A stretch of DNA of 64,000 nt from Marinilactibacillus piezotolerans (GCF_900114235.1 NZ_FOSJ01000001.1:62001-126000), one strand, 5' to 3'. Numbered from the stretch's first letter, positions 8,083 to 16,057 are shown. The notes: generated by a model from the letters alone, not told the origin. Program-made: numbers and translations.

Positions 8083-10707
8083 ATGTCTGATAATAATATG
8101 TCTCGTATTAAAAATAAACAAAATAATCAACAGAAAAAAAAGAAAAACAATAAAGGTAAAAAGAAAAAATCATGGTTTAAACGTATCTTTCTAACTTTGA
8201 TTGGTTTGTTTTTACTAGCTTTAGTAGCAGGAGGAAGCTTATTTGCCTATTATGCTTCTAGCGCGCCGGAATTAACTGAGGAGGATTTACTTGGGAGTTT
8301 TTCTTCTGATTTGCTTGATTCGAACGGAGATGTTTTTTACACGCTTGGAGCAGAGACAAGAGACTTTGCTGAAGCAGATGAATATCCGGAAGTCATGAAA
8401 GAAGCGATGACTGCTATTGAAGATCAGAATTTCTATAATCATTTTGGAATAGATCCTATTGGTATCGGACGAGCTGCATTTGGTTATGTTACAAATTTGG
8501 GAGAAATTTCTGGTGGCGGAAGTACAATAACTCAGCAGTTAGTCAAGTTAGCGGTATTCTCTACTGCTCGCTCTGATCAAACTCTGAAAAGAAAAGCTCA
8601 AGAAGCTTGGTTGGCTATTAAGCTTGAACGCCAACTTTCAAAAGAACAAATCTTGACTCTATATATGAATAAGATTCCTATGGCTGGAAATGTCTATGGA
8701 ATATCAACTGCTTCTGAAGAGTATTACGGAAAACCTGTAGAAGAACTCGAATTACACGAAGCTGCACTATTTGCCGGAATGGCACAAGCGCCAAATAGAT
8801 ATAATCCATACGTAAATCCTGAAGAGGCCTTGAATCGCAGAAATGTTGTATTGAATGTTATGCGTGATAATGGAGACATCACTGCCGAAGAAGCTGAAAC
8901 AGCTAAAGCAATACCTATTGAAGAAGGCTTAGTTGAACGTTCAGATAGTAGCCTTAATAGTCAAATGTTTGATAGCTATTTAGTTGAAGTATTAGAAGAA
9001 GTCGAAGAAAAAACAGGTTTAAATCCTGCTACTGCTGGTTTAACAATTCAGACAAATATTGATATGGATGCTCAACAAGCAGCATTTGATATTGCCAATA
9101 GTGAAGAATACGTGAATTTTCCTGATGATGAGTTGCAGACAGCTATTTCATTGGTAGATGTCAATACTGGTCAAGTTAAAGCTTTAGTTGGTGGCCGCAA
9201 GCAAGAAGGACAGTTATTAACAAATAGAACAACTAATACTGACCGACAAACTGGTTCTACGATTAAGCCGTTAACTACTTATGGTCCTGCTATCGAATAT
9301 AATAAATTCTCAACTTATCATCAATTGGTTGATGAGGAATGGTCTTATCCTGATGGTACATCGTTAAGAAACTACGATGGTAATTATGTCGGACAATTAA
9401 GTATGCGAGAAGCCTTAGTAGATTCTCGAAATGTACCTACTGCCAGACTCTTTGCTGAAGAAGTTGATCGTGCTGATGCAACGGAATTTGTAGAAAACCT
9501 TGGTTTAGATACGAGTCTCATGTCAAAAGAAGGAGGTTTAGTAGATTCTAATGCAATCAGTGGAACAGCTAGCCCACTGCAGATGGCTTCAGCTTATAGC
9601 GCTTTTGCAAATGGAGGTAGTTATACTGAACCTTATACTGTTTCTAAAGTGACTACTCAAGATGGACAAGAAATAGATCTGACTCCTGAAACAAACCAAG
9701 CTATGTCAGATTATACGGCATATATGATTACAGACATGCTGAAGGATGTGGCAACAAACTATAATAGTTCAGTTGGTATACCCGGTGTTCCTCAAGCTGG
9801 CAAAACCGGAACAACTAATTATACTTCTGTTGAAATTGAAGAACATAACCTCCCATCTGATGCTGTTCCCGATTCTTGGTATATAGGTTATACTTCTAAT
9901 TATTCATTATCTGTCTGGACAGGTTATGATAAAAAATATGAAGAAGGACACTGGCTAAGCAATAACGATGGTACTCGTCAGTTACCACGAGATATCTATC
10001 AAGCATTAATGAGTCAAGTATCGGAAGGATTAGATAACTCCGACTGGACAAAACCTTCTTCCGTTTCTGAAGTTAGTGTTGAAGATGGATCAGATCCGGC
10101 ACAGTTACCCGGTCCAAACACACCTGAAAGCGAAATTGTAACTGAATTATTTGTTGCAGGTACAGAACCTTCTGAAATCTCAACAACTTATGGTGAAGAT
10201 CTGACTGCCCCTACTGGCTTATCAGCTCAGTTTGATGAAGAATCTAATGAAATAGCTATTAACTGGGATGAATATACATTAGAAAATGAAGACGAAGACG
10301 TCACTTACCTATTATCCATAAATGGCGAAGAAATTTCACTAGATGAAACAGAATATACAGTTTCAGAACCTGATAGTGGAAATGTTCAGATCAGTTTATC
10401 TGTCCAAGCTTATGGAAATACTGGTCCTGCTGCTACTACTTCTGTAACTGTGCCAGAGCCTGAGGAGGAAGAGCCTGAAGAAGAACCTGATGTAGTTCCA
10501 GAAGAACCCGCTGAAGAGGAAGAAGAAAATTCTGATGAAGATGTCGAAGATACTCCTGATGACCCAGAAGAAAATTCCGATAATCCAAGTGAATCAGAAG
10601 ATACTGAAGACAATAATTCTAATAATAATGAATCCAACAATGATGACAATTCTTCTAATCCACCTTCTGATGACTCTAACACCAATACAGACCAAGATGA
10701 AGAATAA
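8083..10707 (+). CDS. ponA: class A penicillin-binding protein 1A (transglycosylase/transpeptidase)
   Basis: Bifunctional peptidoglycan synthase of 874 residues. A Lys-rich cytoplasmic tail (7-35) precedes one membrane segment (about 34-58). The GT51 glycosyltransferase domain has catalytic E113 in EDQNFYNHFG and GGSTITQQL at 145-153. The transpeptidase domain has SxxK at S392-K395, SRN at 448-450 and KTGTT starting at K574. A fibronectin III-like domain (about 705-790) follows, then an extracellular tail of about 80 residues made almost only of E, D, P, S and N. RBS AAAGGAGA precedes the ATG. GpsB, encoded nearby, is a known partner of such PBPs. Confidence 0.96.
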   Translation: MSDNNMSRIKNKQNNQQKKKKNNKGKKKKSWFKRIFLTLIGLFLLALVAGGSLFAYYASSAPELTEEDLLGSFSSDLLDSNGDVFYTLGAETRDFAEADEYPEVMKEAMTAIEDQNFYNHFGIDPIGIGRAAFGYVTNLGEISGGGSTITQQLVKLAVFSTARSDQTLKRKAQEAWLAIKLERQLSKEQILTLYMNKIPMAGNVYGISTASEEYYGKPVEELELHEAALFAGMAQAPNRYNPYVNPEEALNRRNVVLNVMRDNGDITAEEAETAKAIPIEEGLVERSDSSLNSQMFDSYLVEVLEEVEEKTGLNPATAGLTIQTNIDMDAQQAAFDIANSEEYVNFPDDELQTAISLVDVNTGQVKALVGGRKQEGQLLTNRTTNTDRQTGSTIKPLTTYGPAIEYNKFSTYHQLVDEEWSYPDGTSLRNYDGNYVGQLSMREALVDSRNVPTARLFAEEVDRADATEFVENLGLDTSLMSKEGGLVDSNAISGTASPLQMASAYSAFANGGSYTEPYTVSKVTTQDGQEIDLTPETNQAMSDYTAYMITDMLKDVATNYNSSVGIPGVPQAGKTGTTNYTSVEIEEHNLPSDAVPDSWYIGYTSNYSLSVWTGYDKKYEEGHWLSNNDGTRQLPRDIYQALMSQVSEGLDNSDWTKPSSVSEVSVEDGSDPAQLPGPNTPESEIVTELFVAGTEPSEISTTYGEDLTAPTGLSAQFDEESNEIAINWDEYTLENEDEDVTYLLSINGEEISLDETEYTVSEPDSGNVQISLSVQAYGNTGPAATTSVTVPEPEEEEPEEEPDVVPEEPAEEEEENSDEDVEDTPDDPEENSDNPSESEDTEDNNSNNNESNNDDNSSNPPSDDSNTNTDQDEE

Positions 10708-10710
10708 ATA

Positions 10711-10760
10711 AAAGGTAGTGAACAGCTGATAAACAGCTTGTTCACTACCTTTTTATTTTT
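10711..10760. terminator. bidirectional terminator after ponA
   Basis: A 14-bp perfect stem (10711-10724 with 10739-10752) followed by TTTTATTTTT on the plus strand and an AT-rich run on the minus strand. It lies between the convergent ponA and the small membrane protein gene. Confidence 0.9.
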
Positions 10761-10953
10761 ACTTGTCCTCATCTTTGTTTGAATGGTTAAAAAGGTTTTG
10801 ACCCCTCAAAGCTTTTATCGCTACATATATAGTCCAGATACCACAGATAACGCCCAAACTCCCAATTATGGGGTCAAGCAATAACACATAACTACCTAAA
10901 AGAACTAGCAATATAGCAATGATCAATAATAATAAACTTTTGTTTCTACTCAT
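10759..10953 (-). CDS. hypothetical 64-residue membrane protein
   Basis: I do not recognise a family. The protein has two hydrophobic helices (about 7-26 and 29-48) and a charged C-terminus ending in NKDEDK. Its stop codon overlaps the T-run of the shared terminator with ponA. An AG-rich stretch (AAAGAAAG) precedes the ATG. Such small two-helix proteins are frequent in Lactobacillales, and no function can be assigned. Confidence 0.5.
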   Translation of the reverse strand: MSRNKSLLLLIIAILLVLLGSYVLLLDPIIGSLGVICGIWTIYVAIKALRGQNLFNHSNKDEDK

Positions 10954-11050
10954 ATATAATCTAACTTTCTTTTTGGACTGATATTCAAATACATATGTTA
11001 CATTTTATAGTATATCAAGCCACTTACAATAGCAACACTATATATGTGAA

Positions 11051-11167
11051 TTACATCTCTTTGCTAAAGCGATCGCCCTTAAATGCTTGTGTGTATGTAT
11101 CCTGCAAATCACACATACTTGAACGAATATTTCCTATCAGACCGCGACGACTTGTATATGTGAACTT
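11051..11167 (-). pseudogene. possible coding remnant in a gene-poor stretch
   Basis: The stretch 10954-11377 holds no convincing gene. Within it the minus strand is open for 38 codons between two TAA codons and reads like a protein C-terminus (RGLIGNIRSSMCDLQ, then TQAFKGDRFSKEM). No start codon or ribosome binding site precedes it apart from an internal ATG. I do not recognise the family. It may be the tail of a decayed gene or chance. Confidence 0.25.
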
Positions 11168-11344
11168 TTATTTAAATCTTTAATACAGATTACAAAGTGA
11201 TTTTTATGCGTTCGGTACTCAACTTATTCAGAAAGTCATTCTATTAGTTACTATAGAGCACTACTGCATACAAAGAGAACAATCACTAAATTTTGTATTA
11301 TATCAGCATTTAAAAAGGCATTTATCAGCATCCTATAAAAGATG

Positions 11345-11376
11345 AAGGTTAACTGTTAAATTTAATAACCTTTTCC
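11345..11376 (+). terminator. weak terminator-like hairpin before the SSB-like gene
   Basis: A 7-bp stem (11345-11351 with 11366-11372) followed by a short T-run (TTTTCC). It directly precedes the promoter at 11378 and may insulate it from upstream transcription. Confidence 0.35.
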
Positions 11377-11377
11377 A

Positions 11378-11405
11378 TTGACAAAAGAGAACATGTGTTT
11401 ATAAT
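11378..11405 (+). promoter_or_regulatory. sigma-A promoter of the SSB-like gene
   Basis: Perfect -35 TTGACA (11378-11383) and perfect -10 TATAAT (11400-11405) separated by 16 bases. Transcription would start near 11412, about 47 bases upstream of the ATG at 11459. The -10 box lies between two identical inverted 12-bp boxes. Confidence 0.85.
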
Positions 11406-11430
11406 GTATTATAAACACATGTTCTCTTTT
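11383..11430. promoter_or_regulatory. 48-bp perfect palindrome with two LexA/DinR-type boxes over the promoter
   Basis: Two 23-bp perfectly complementary arms (11383-11405 and 11408-11430) flank a 2-base centre. Each arm contains GAACATGTGTTT (11389-11400 on plus, 11413-11424 on minus). This fits the core of the Bacillus LexA/DinR consensus GAACRNRYGTTY. The boxes flank the -10 element with centres 24 bp apart. Because the expected transcription start lies inside the right arm, the complete hairpin is not transcribed, so a protein operator is more likely than a terminator. LexA binding is inferred. Confidence 0.7.
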
Positions 11431-11458
11431 TATATCAGAAAGAAATGGAGCTATAGTT

Positions 11459-11770
11459 ATGGAAATTATAATGGTTGAAGGAATAGTTGTATCTGAAGAA
11501 ATTAAAGTTTTAAAAACGGATAAAGGTATCCCCTTATGCTGCTTTACATTTTCAGCTAATTCTACTAAATTAAACTGTTTGATAACAGGAAAAATAGCTT
11601 ATGCCTTTCTTTATGAAGTTGAACATAATACAGAACTTTCTCTAACCGGTAAAATTAACCGGAAAAATCAGTTTGTCGTCCTTCAATATTATATTTTAAA
11701 AAAGCCAACCTACTTTGGAAAAATATTTAATTACAAAGGGCATACTTTACCCTTTTCCAAAAATCATTAA
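11459..11770 (+). CDS. small SSB-like OB-fold protein under a palindromic, probably SOS-type promoter
   Basis: The 103 residues follow the pattern of a single-strand DNA-binding OB fold: strand 1 VEGIVVSEEIKVLK, then KGIPLCCFTFSAN as in the TPSGxAVxxFTLAV part of SSB, then a cysteine-containing strand LNCLITGKIA, then LSLTGKINRKNQFVV. It lacks the long first hairpin and the acidic C-terminal tail ending in IPF of housekeeping SSB, so it probably does not recruit the usual SSB partners. GGAG lies 8 bases before the ATG. It forms a single-gene unit behind the palindromic promoter. Function in DNA damage or uptake is inference. Confidence 0.7.
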   Translation: MEIIMVEGIVVSEEIKVLKTDKGIPLCCFTFSANSTKLNCLITGKIAYAFLYEVEHNTELSLTGKINRKNQFVVLQYYILKKPTYFGKIFNYKGHTLPFSKNH

Positions 11771-11804
11771 ACAGCATTTTCTATGGCAATCATTAAAACG
11801 GAAC

Positions 11805-11840
11805 CTAAAAGAGCTGCATCAAATTAATGATGCAGCTCTT
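11805..11840 (-). terminator. terminator of the His-Gln tRNA unit
   Basis: A 13-bp perfect stem (11809-11821 with 11828-11840), 6-base loop, followed on the minus strand by TTTTAGG. It ends the tRNA-His/tRNA-Gln transcript and faces the end of the SSB-like gene. Confidence 0.8.
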
Positions 11841-11855
11841 AACTCTCTCTATTGA

Positions 11856-11928
11856 CTGGGCTACCAGGATTCGAACCTGGGGAATGACGGGATCAAAACC
11901 CGCTGCCTTACCGCTTGGCTATAGCCCA
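11856..11928 (-). tRNA. tRNA-Gln (anticodon TTG)
   Basis: A full cloverleaf with 7-bp acceptor stem TGGGCTA/TAGCCCA, TTG anticodon in the loop TTTTGAT and TTCGAAT in the T arm. Discriminator base G; CCA is not encoded. Confidence 0.97.
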
Positions 11929-11935
11929 ATATTAA

Positions 11936-12010
11936 GGGCGACTGATGGGGATCGAACCCACGAATGCCGGGACCACAACCCGGTGCGTTAACCACTTCGC
12001 CACAACCGCC
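11936..12010 (-). tRNA. tRNA-His (anticodon GTG)
   Basis: The minus strand reads GGCGGTTGTGGCGAAGTGG at the 5' end, with anticodon GTG in the loop of the CCGGG/CCCGG stem and T loop TTCGATC. The discriminator is C as expected for histidine. CCA is not encoded. It lies 7 bases upstream of tRNA-Gln. Confidence 0.97.
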
Positions 12011-12101
12011 ATAATTTTTTTCAGTAGCTAATAATTACACTACCTAAAAAATACCATACTTCTTAAGGTTTCAAAAACGCTCAAATCACAACAACATGAA
12101 T

Positions 12102-12130
12102 ATAATACAGTATAATTCTAAATGTGTCAA
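12102..12130 (-). promoter_or_regulatory. promoter of the His-Gln tRNA unit
   Basis: On the minus strand TTGACA (12125-12130), a 17-base spacer and TATTAT (12102-12107), about 85 bases upstream of mature tRNA-His. Confidence 0.75.
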
Positions 12131-12251
12131 TTTTTTTTAGATTACTTTTAACTTTGCTCTTCTTTCTCTAACTTATTTTAAAGCTAAACTATTTTAACGC
12201 AGAAATAATATAAAAATTTAATTTATTCTTTGCTCTCTACTTATTATTCTA

Positions 12252-12301
12252 TAAAACAAAAGCCCTATAAACATTGATAAATCAACATTTACAAGACTTT
12301 T
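12252..12301 (-). terminator. terminator of the Asn-Ser tRNA unit
   Basis: Two 20-base arms (12258-12277 and 12282-12301) pair with several G-U pairs in the minus-strand RNA and are followed by GTTTTAT. The hairpin lies about 40 bases after tRNA-Ser. Confidence 0.7.
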
Positions 12302-12338
12302 AAACTTCTCTCAATTTGTTTTATATTTACCCCAAAAA

Positions 12339-12426
12339 GGAGAATGAGGGATTCGAACCCTCGATACGGTTTAACCCGTATACACGCTTTCCAAGCGTGC
12401 TCCTTAAGCCACTCGGACAATTCTCC
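12339..12426 (-). tRNA. tRNA-Ser (anticodon GGA)
   Basis: A class II tRNA with acceptor GGAGAAT/ATTCTCC, anticodon GGA in the loop TTGGAAA of a CACGC/GCGTG stem, a long variable arm and T loop TTCGAAT. The base after the acceptor stem is T (position 12338 on plus is A), where serine tRNAs normally carry G73. CCA is not encoded. Confidence 0.95.
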
Positions 12427-12435
12427 AAAACAAAA

Positions 12436-12508
12436 CTCCGCAAGCAGGGCTCGAACCTGCGACAACGCGATTAACAGTCGCGCGCTCTACCAACTGAGCT
12501 ATTGCGGA
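12436..12508 (-). tRNA. tRNA-Asn (anticodon GTT)
   Basis: Acceptor TCCGCAA/TTGCGGA with discriminator G, D arm GCTCAGTTGGTAGAGC, anticodon GTT in CTGTTAA and T loop TTCGAGC. CCA is not encoded. It is the first gene of the Asn-Ser unit. Confidence 0.97.
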
Positions 12509-12531
12509 ATTATGATATTAACAACTTCATT

Positions 12532-12560
12532 AGTATATCTTCAAAAACTTAAAAAGTCAA
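12532..12560 (-). promoter_or_regulatory. promoter of the Asn-Ser tRNA unit
   Basis: On the minus strand TTGACT (12555-12560), a 17-base spacer and TATACT (12532-12537), about 24 bases before the mature tRNA-Asn 5' end. Confidence 0.8.
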
Positions 12561-12625
12561 TATTTTTTACATTAATTGATTATCAATGCCTTGATACATA
12601 AGATTATTCATTATAGAACCAGAAA

Positions 12626-12666
12626 AGTCCTGACGAATGAATACTAAGTATTCATTCGTCAGGACT
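12626..12666 (-). terminator. terminator after the GH13 gene
   Basis: Perfect 20-bp arms (12626-12645 and 12647-12666) around a single central base, followed on the minus strand by TTTTCT. It begins 12 bases past the GH13 stop codon. Confidence 0.85.
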
Positions 12667-12677
12667 AGTTTTAAAAT

Positions 12678-14342
12678 TTATTTTGTCACAAATACAAAAG
12701 CGCTGTAAGGTAATAATTTCAGCTGATGATGATTTATTTGTGGTTCATGAGTTGATAAAATATTGTTTTTGATTGTATAGTCTTCTGGAATATCCACAAT
12801 CTCTACTTCATCTGAAAAATTACAGCAAACTATCCCTTTTGCATCTTCATATGTTCTTTCATACATATAAACTGTCTCTTTAGTATCTATCAGCTGCCAC
12901 TGGCCTTTCATAAATAAATCAGTTTTTTTCACTTCAATTAATTGTTTGTAATAATTAAGTATACTATCTTGATAATTCACTTGATCTTTAACATTATAGT
13001 GACTTTCTCTCTTAAATATCGTCCATGGTGCTGCATTTTTTGTAAAACCGACTCTATCACTATCGTCCCACTGCATAATGCCTCTCCCTGCATCTCGAGT
13101 AGTCAAATTTAAGTTCATCATAATTTTATCATGTGACCATCCAAGTTTATCTGCAGCATTATAAAAACGCATAGCACTATTATCTGAAATGTTTGTTGGA
13201 TCTTTGAACCAAGAATTATTCATTCCGATCTCTTCACCATAATAAATAATTGGAGTCCCTTTTTGGAGATATAATAAAGTAGCCATCATCTTCGCGGTTT
13301 GTGAACGATATTTCTCCGTATCACCATATTTTTACGGTGCCCTAGGCCTATCATGATTATTCCAGAATAGCACAGGACCACCTTTTGCAGATAATTTATC
13401 TTGGAATTGTTTTTGAACTTTTTTGAATTGAGTTAAATCAAGTGAAACATGTTGGTTATCAAAAGGTAATTTATCGGTTTTATACTCATCTTTATCTGTA
13501 AAATGTTGTAACGATATAACTTTGTCAAGTATCTGCTCATCTGTATAGTAAGCAGTTTTTTCAGCATCAGCACTCGTTGCTTCCCCTATGAGATAAATGT
13601 TTTTCTTAATCTTATTTATGTTACTATTCAATTCTGAAAGGTAACCTCTCAAATCTTTACCATACTCAATAACATTTTGAGCTGTTTCACTTTCAGACTG
13701 ATCAGGAAAGTGTTTATCTACATCAAGATAAATAAAAGCATCCAATCGAAAACCATCTATTCCTTTTTCTATCCAATAATTAATAATATTTGCCATTTCC
13801 TTACGGAGTGGTTCGTGGCTCCAGTTCACTTCAGGCATTTCTTTTTTAAAGATGTGCATAAAATACTGGTCACCATTTAATTCTTTAGACCATGCTGGAC
13901 CACCAAACGCAGCTGTCCAGTTATTGGGATAAATCCCTCCTTCAAGAGAATCTTGCCAAATATAATAATTACGATAGGGATTATCTCTACCTTTTAGAGC
14001 TTCTCTGAACCATTTGTGATTCATGGAAGTATGATTAAGAGGTAAATCGTAAATAAGTTTGAAATCACGCTTCTTTGCTTCCTTTACAAATTCATCAAAA
14101 TCTTCTTCAAAGCCAAATAACGGATCAACTGTATTATAATCAGTAACATCATATCCATTATCTATTTGATTTGAAGAAATAAATGGATTTAACCATAAGG
14201 TATTTACACCAAGATTTTTAACATAATCTAATTTCTGGATAATACCTTTCAGATCACCTATTCCATCATTATTTGAATCTTTAAAACTTCGAGGGTAAAT
14301 TTGATAAATAATTGCCTCTTCCCACCATTTAGAATTCTGCAT
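12678..14342 (-). pseudogene. GH13 alpha-glucosidase interrupted by an in-frame TAA
   Basis: A GH13 alpha-glucosidase / oligo-1,6-glucosidase-like gene of 554 codon positions, the normal family size. The N-terminal part has YQIYPRSFKDSNNDGIGDL, the catalytic Asp in GFRLDAF, the acid/base Glu in LIGEATS and the third Asp in WNNHDRPR. Directly after PRAP a TAA at 13332-13334 (codon 337) stops translation. The same frame then continues with KYGDTEKYRSQTAKMMATLL and YYGEEIGMNN, which are conserved in the family. There is no frameshift; one base change restores the frame. I start at ATG 14342 because the family begins at MQNSKWWEEAIIYQ; an upstream codon at 14384 is unlikely. Substrate specificity cannot be read from sequence. 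Confidence 0.85.
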
Positions 14343-14426
14343 AATAAATCTCACTTTCAAACTAAGATATTTATAGTATAGCAAGCGGGAAACTCATTCA
14401 CTAATCATTTGCTTACTTTTAATAAC

Positions 14427-15323
14427 TTAATTAACAGGTACTAAAAACGTAAGAAAAGCTGGAAGAATCTTGATATCAAAAGGAAAGCACGGGCCTTTTT
14501 CTCCATCTAATGCAACGTTTAGATTATGATTACTCTTAAAACTTCCTTCTTTGAAGGGAATGACGAACCCTTTATTATTCTCATCAGACAACGTTTCATT
14601 ATCATTCAGTAATGATGTCATAACAGAAATCTTTTCTCCTAAAGTCGATTCTTTTAATCCAAATAAATATAGATAACCATCATCATAAGCTGCTTCGTTA
14701 AAAAAATTAGGAATACCCGCTACAGAGTTGGATAGTCCAATTACCAATAGAGTTAAATCAAATTTCATTTTTTTACCATCTAAGCTCATATCAATAGAAT
14801 AGTTTTCTTCCTCTCTTAAAGACTTAAACCCTTCTATAAAGTAAGCAAGTGGACCTAATTTTTCTTTTTGATCTTTTGAAACTTCCCAGACAGTTTCCGG
14901 AATTGATCCTGCAGAAATTGAACTTAGAAACAGTCTATCGTTTATCATTCCAACATCAGTGACTAGCTCTTTAAAGTTTACAAGGTCTTCTACTGCTTGA
15001 TCGATATTAGTTGATATTCCTAGTCCTCTGGCTATATTATTGATTGTACCTGTTGGAATAATTCCTATTTTTGGTCTGTGCTTTTCATTTTTTAACGATT
15101 CTCCAGACTTAGAAACAGTCCCGTCTCCGCCTAAAAGAATCACGGTATCATATTTTTCTTTACACGCCTCTTTTACATACTTTTCAATATCTTCTTCGCA
15201 TTCTGTAATTCTGACATCGGCTTGCCTTTGATTATCTTCGAATAAGTACTTAGCTCTCATTGCGTACTCTTCGGCTTGTTTTTTTCCAGATGACGGATTT
15301 GCAATGATCATTATATCTTTCAT
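14427..15323 (-). CDS. diacylglycerol/lipid kinase family protein (YegS/DgkB type)
   Basis: A 298-residue soluble lipid kinase. The N-terminal catalytic domain has NPSSGKK near residue 9, the nucleotide-binding LGGDGTVS near 64-71 and GIIPTGTINNIARGLG (about 87-102); a C-terminal beta-sandwich domain follows. The family phosphorylates diacylglycerol or related lipids to recycle them for phospholipid synthesis; which lipid is used here is unknown. AGAGGTT precedes the ATG. It lies 84 bases upstream of the GH13 start on the same strand. Confidence 0.88.
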   Translation of the reverse strand: MKDIMIIANPSSGKKQAEEYAMRAKYLFEDNQRQADVRITECEEDIEKYVKEACKEKYDTVILLGGDGTVSKSGESLKNEKHRPKIGIIPTGTINNIARGLGISTNIDQAVEDLVNFKELVTDVGMINDRLFLSSISAGSIPETVWEVSKDQKEKLGPLAYFIEGFKSLREEENYSIDMSLDGKKMKFDLTLLVIGLSNSVAGIPNFFNEAAYDDGYLYLFGLKESTLGEKISVMTSLLNDNETLSDENNKGFVIPFKEGSFKSNHNLNVALDGEKGPCFPFDIKILPAFLTFLVPVN

Positions 15324-15390
15324 TATGATTAACCTCTTTTCAAAAATTACATGCTATCAGTATACTATACTTATAAGTTACCACATAAAT

Positions 15391-15423
15391 AAAAGACTAT
15401 ATGAATTATATCCATATAGTCTT
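15391..15423 (-). terminator. terminator of the PerR-like gene
   Basis: An 11-bp stem (15393-15403 with 15413-15423) overlapping the stop codon of the PerR-like gene, followed on the minus strand by TTTTATTTATG. Confidence 0.8.
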
Positions 15424-15856
15424 AAAGCTTACTATTTTTTTGACAATCCGGACACAAACCGTAAATCTCTAAACGATGAGAAGTTACCTCAAAACCTGTG
15501 AGATTACTAGCTACAACTTCTACATCATCCAAACCAGGGTAATAAATATCTTCGATCTTCCCACATTCTGTACAAATTGCATGATAGTGTTCAGTTGAAG
15601 AAAAATCAAACCTACTTGAAGAGTCTCCATATTTCATTTCTTTAACTAGCCCCAACTCAATAAACAATCTTAAATTATTATAAACAGTAGCTACACTCAT
15701 GCTGGGAAATCTACTTTCTAATGCTTGATAAACATCATCTGCAGTTGGATGAGTATCTTTATCAATTAGATATTCCAATATAGCATGTCTTTGAGGTGTA
15801 ATACGGACATTATTATATTTTAAACGTTCAATAGACTGATCTACCAAATAACTCAT
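15422..15856 (-). CDS. perR: Fur-family regulator, PerR-like
   Basis: A 144-residue Fur-family repressor with a winged helix (VRITPQRHAILEYL, then SVATVYNNLRLF) and a metal-binding dimer domain. Two CxxC pairs (CTEC and CPDC) form the structural zinc site. The set R-F-D, H-Y-H and the Asp of IEDI matches the PerR sensory site (D85, H91, H93, D104 in Bacillus), which senses peroxide by histidine oxidation; this is by homology. An upstream TTG at 15910 is in frame, but AAGGG spaced about 10 bases from ATG 15856 and the family length favour the latter. It is divergent from the FUSC exporter gene. Confidence 0.85.
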   Translation of the reverse strand: MSYLVDQSIERLKYNNVRITPQRHAILEYLIDKDTHPTADDVYQALESRFPSMSVATVYNNLRLFIELGLVKEMKYGDSSSRFDFSSTEHYHAICTECGKIEDIYYPGLDDVEVVASNLTGFEVTSHRLEIYGLCPDCQKNSKL

Positions 15857-15971
15857 GCTTATCAATCCCTTTTTGATCGAATGAATTTCTTCAATTAAAG
15901 TATTTTTCAATTATTATGATACCTTCTTATCTAGTTCATTGCAAGAAAATGAAAAAATATTGAAATAACCT

Positions 15972-16000
15972 TTGAGATATTGTGTTAATTGCTATACTAT
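15972..16000 (+). promoter_or_regulatory. candidate promoter of the FUSC-type gene
   Basis: TTGAGA (15972-15977), a 17-base spacer and TACTAT (15995-16000), 58 bases upstream of the chosen start. Other -10-like choices overlap (TATACT, TATCAT), so the exact box is uncertain. I see no convincing Per box here. Confidence 0.4.
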
Positions 16001-16057
16001 TATATCATTCATCTATTTACAATATTATTTATTCTATCGAAGGCAGTGAAATTAATT

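Larger units (their letters stand above)
12011..12337. other. AT-rich spacer between the two tRNA units
   Basis: No gene seen. It holds the promoter of the His-Gln unit (12102-12130) and the terminator of the Asn-Ser unit (12252-12301). Confidence 0.7.

Noticed and set aside
10410-10772. Minus-strand serine-rich reading frame of 120 codons
   Set aside because: It is the antisense shadow of the GAA/GAT-rich acidic tail of ponA.
10995-11183. Plus-strand 62-codon reading frame
   Set aside because: It has no ribosome binding site, unusual composition and no recognisable similarity.
10954-11377. A structured RNA such as tmRNA or 6S RNA in the gap after the small membrane protein gene
   Set aside because: No conserved core of these RNAs and no good long-range pairing could be found.
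12626-12666. Near-perfect 41-bp palindrome as an operator
   Set aside because: Its place right after the GH13 stop and the following T-run fit an intrinsic terminator.
13289-13332. Frameshift in the GH13 gene
   Set aside because: The two parts are in the same frame with 14 codons between the stop and the next ATG; only a TAA separates them.
15911-16057. A Per box between the PerR-like and FUSC genes
   Set aside because: No sequence there matches the TTATAATNATTATAA consensus well enough.
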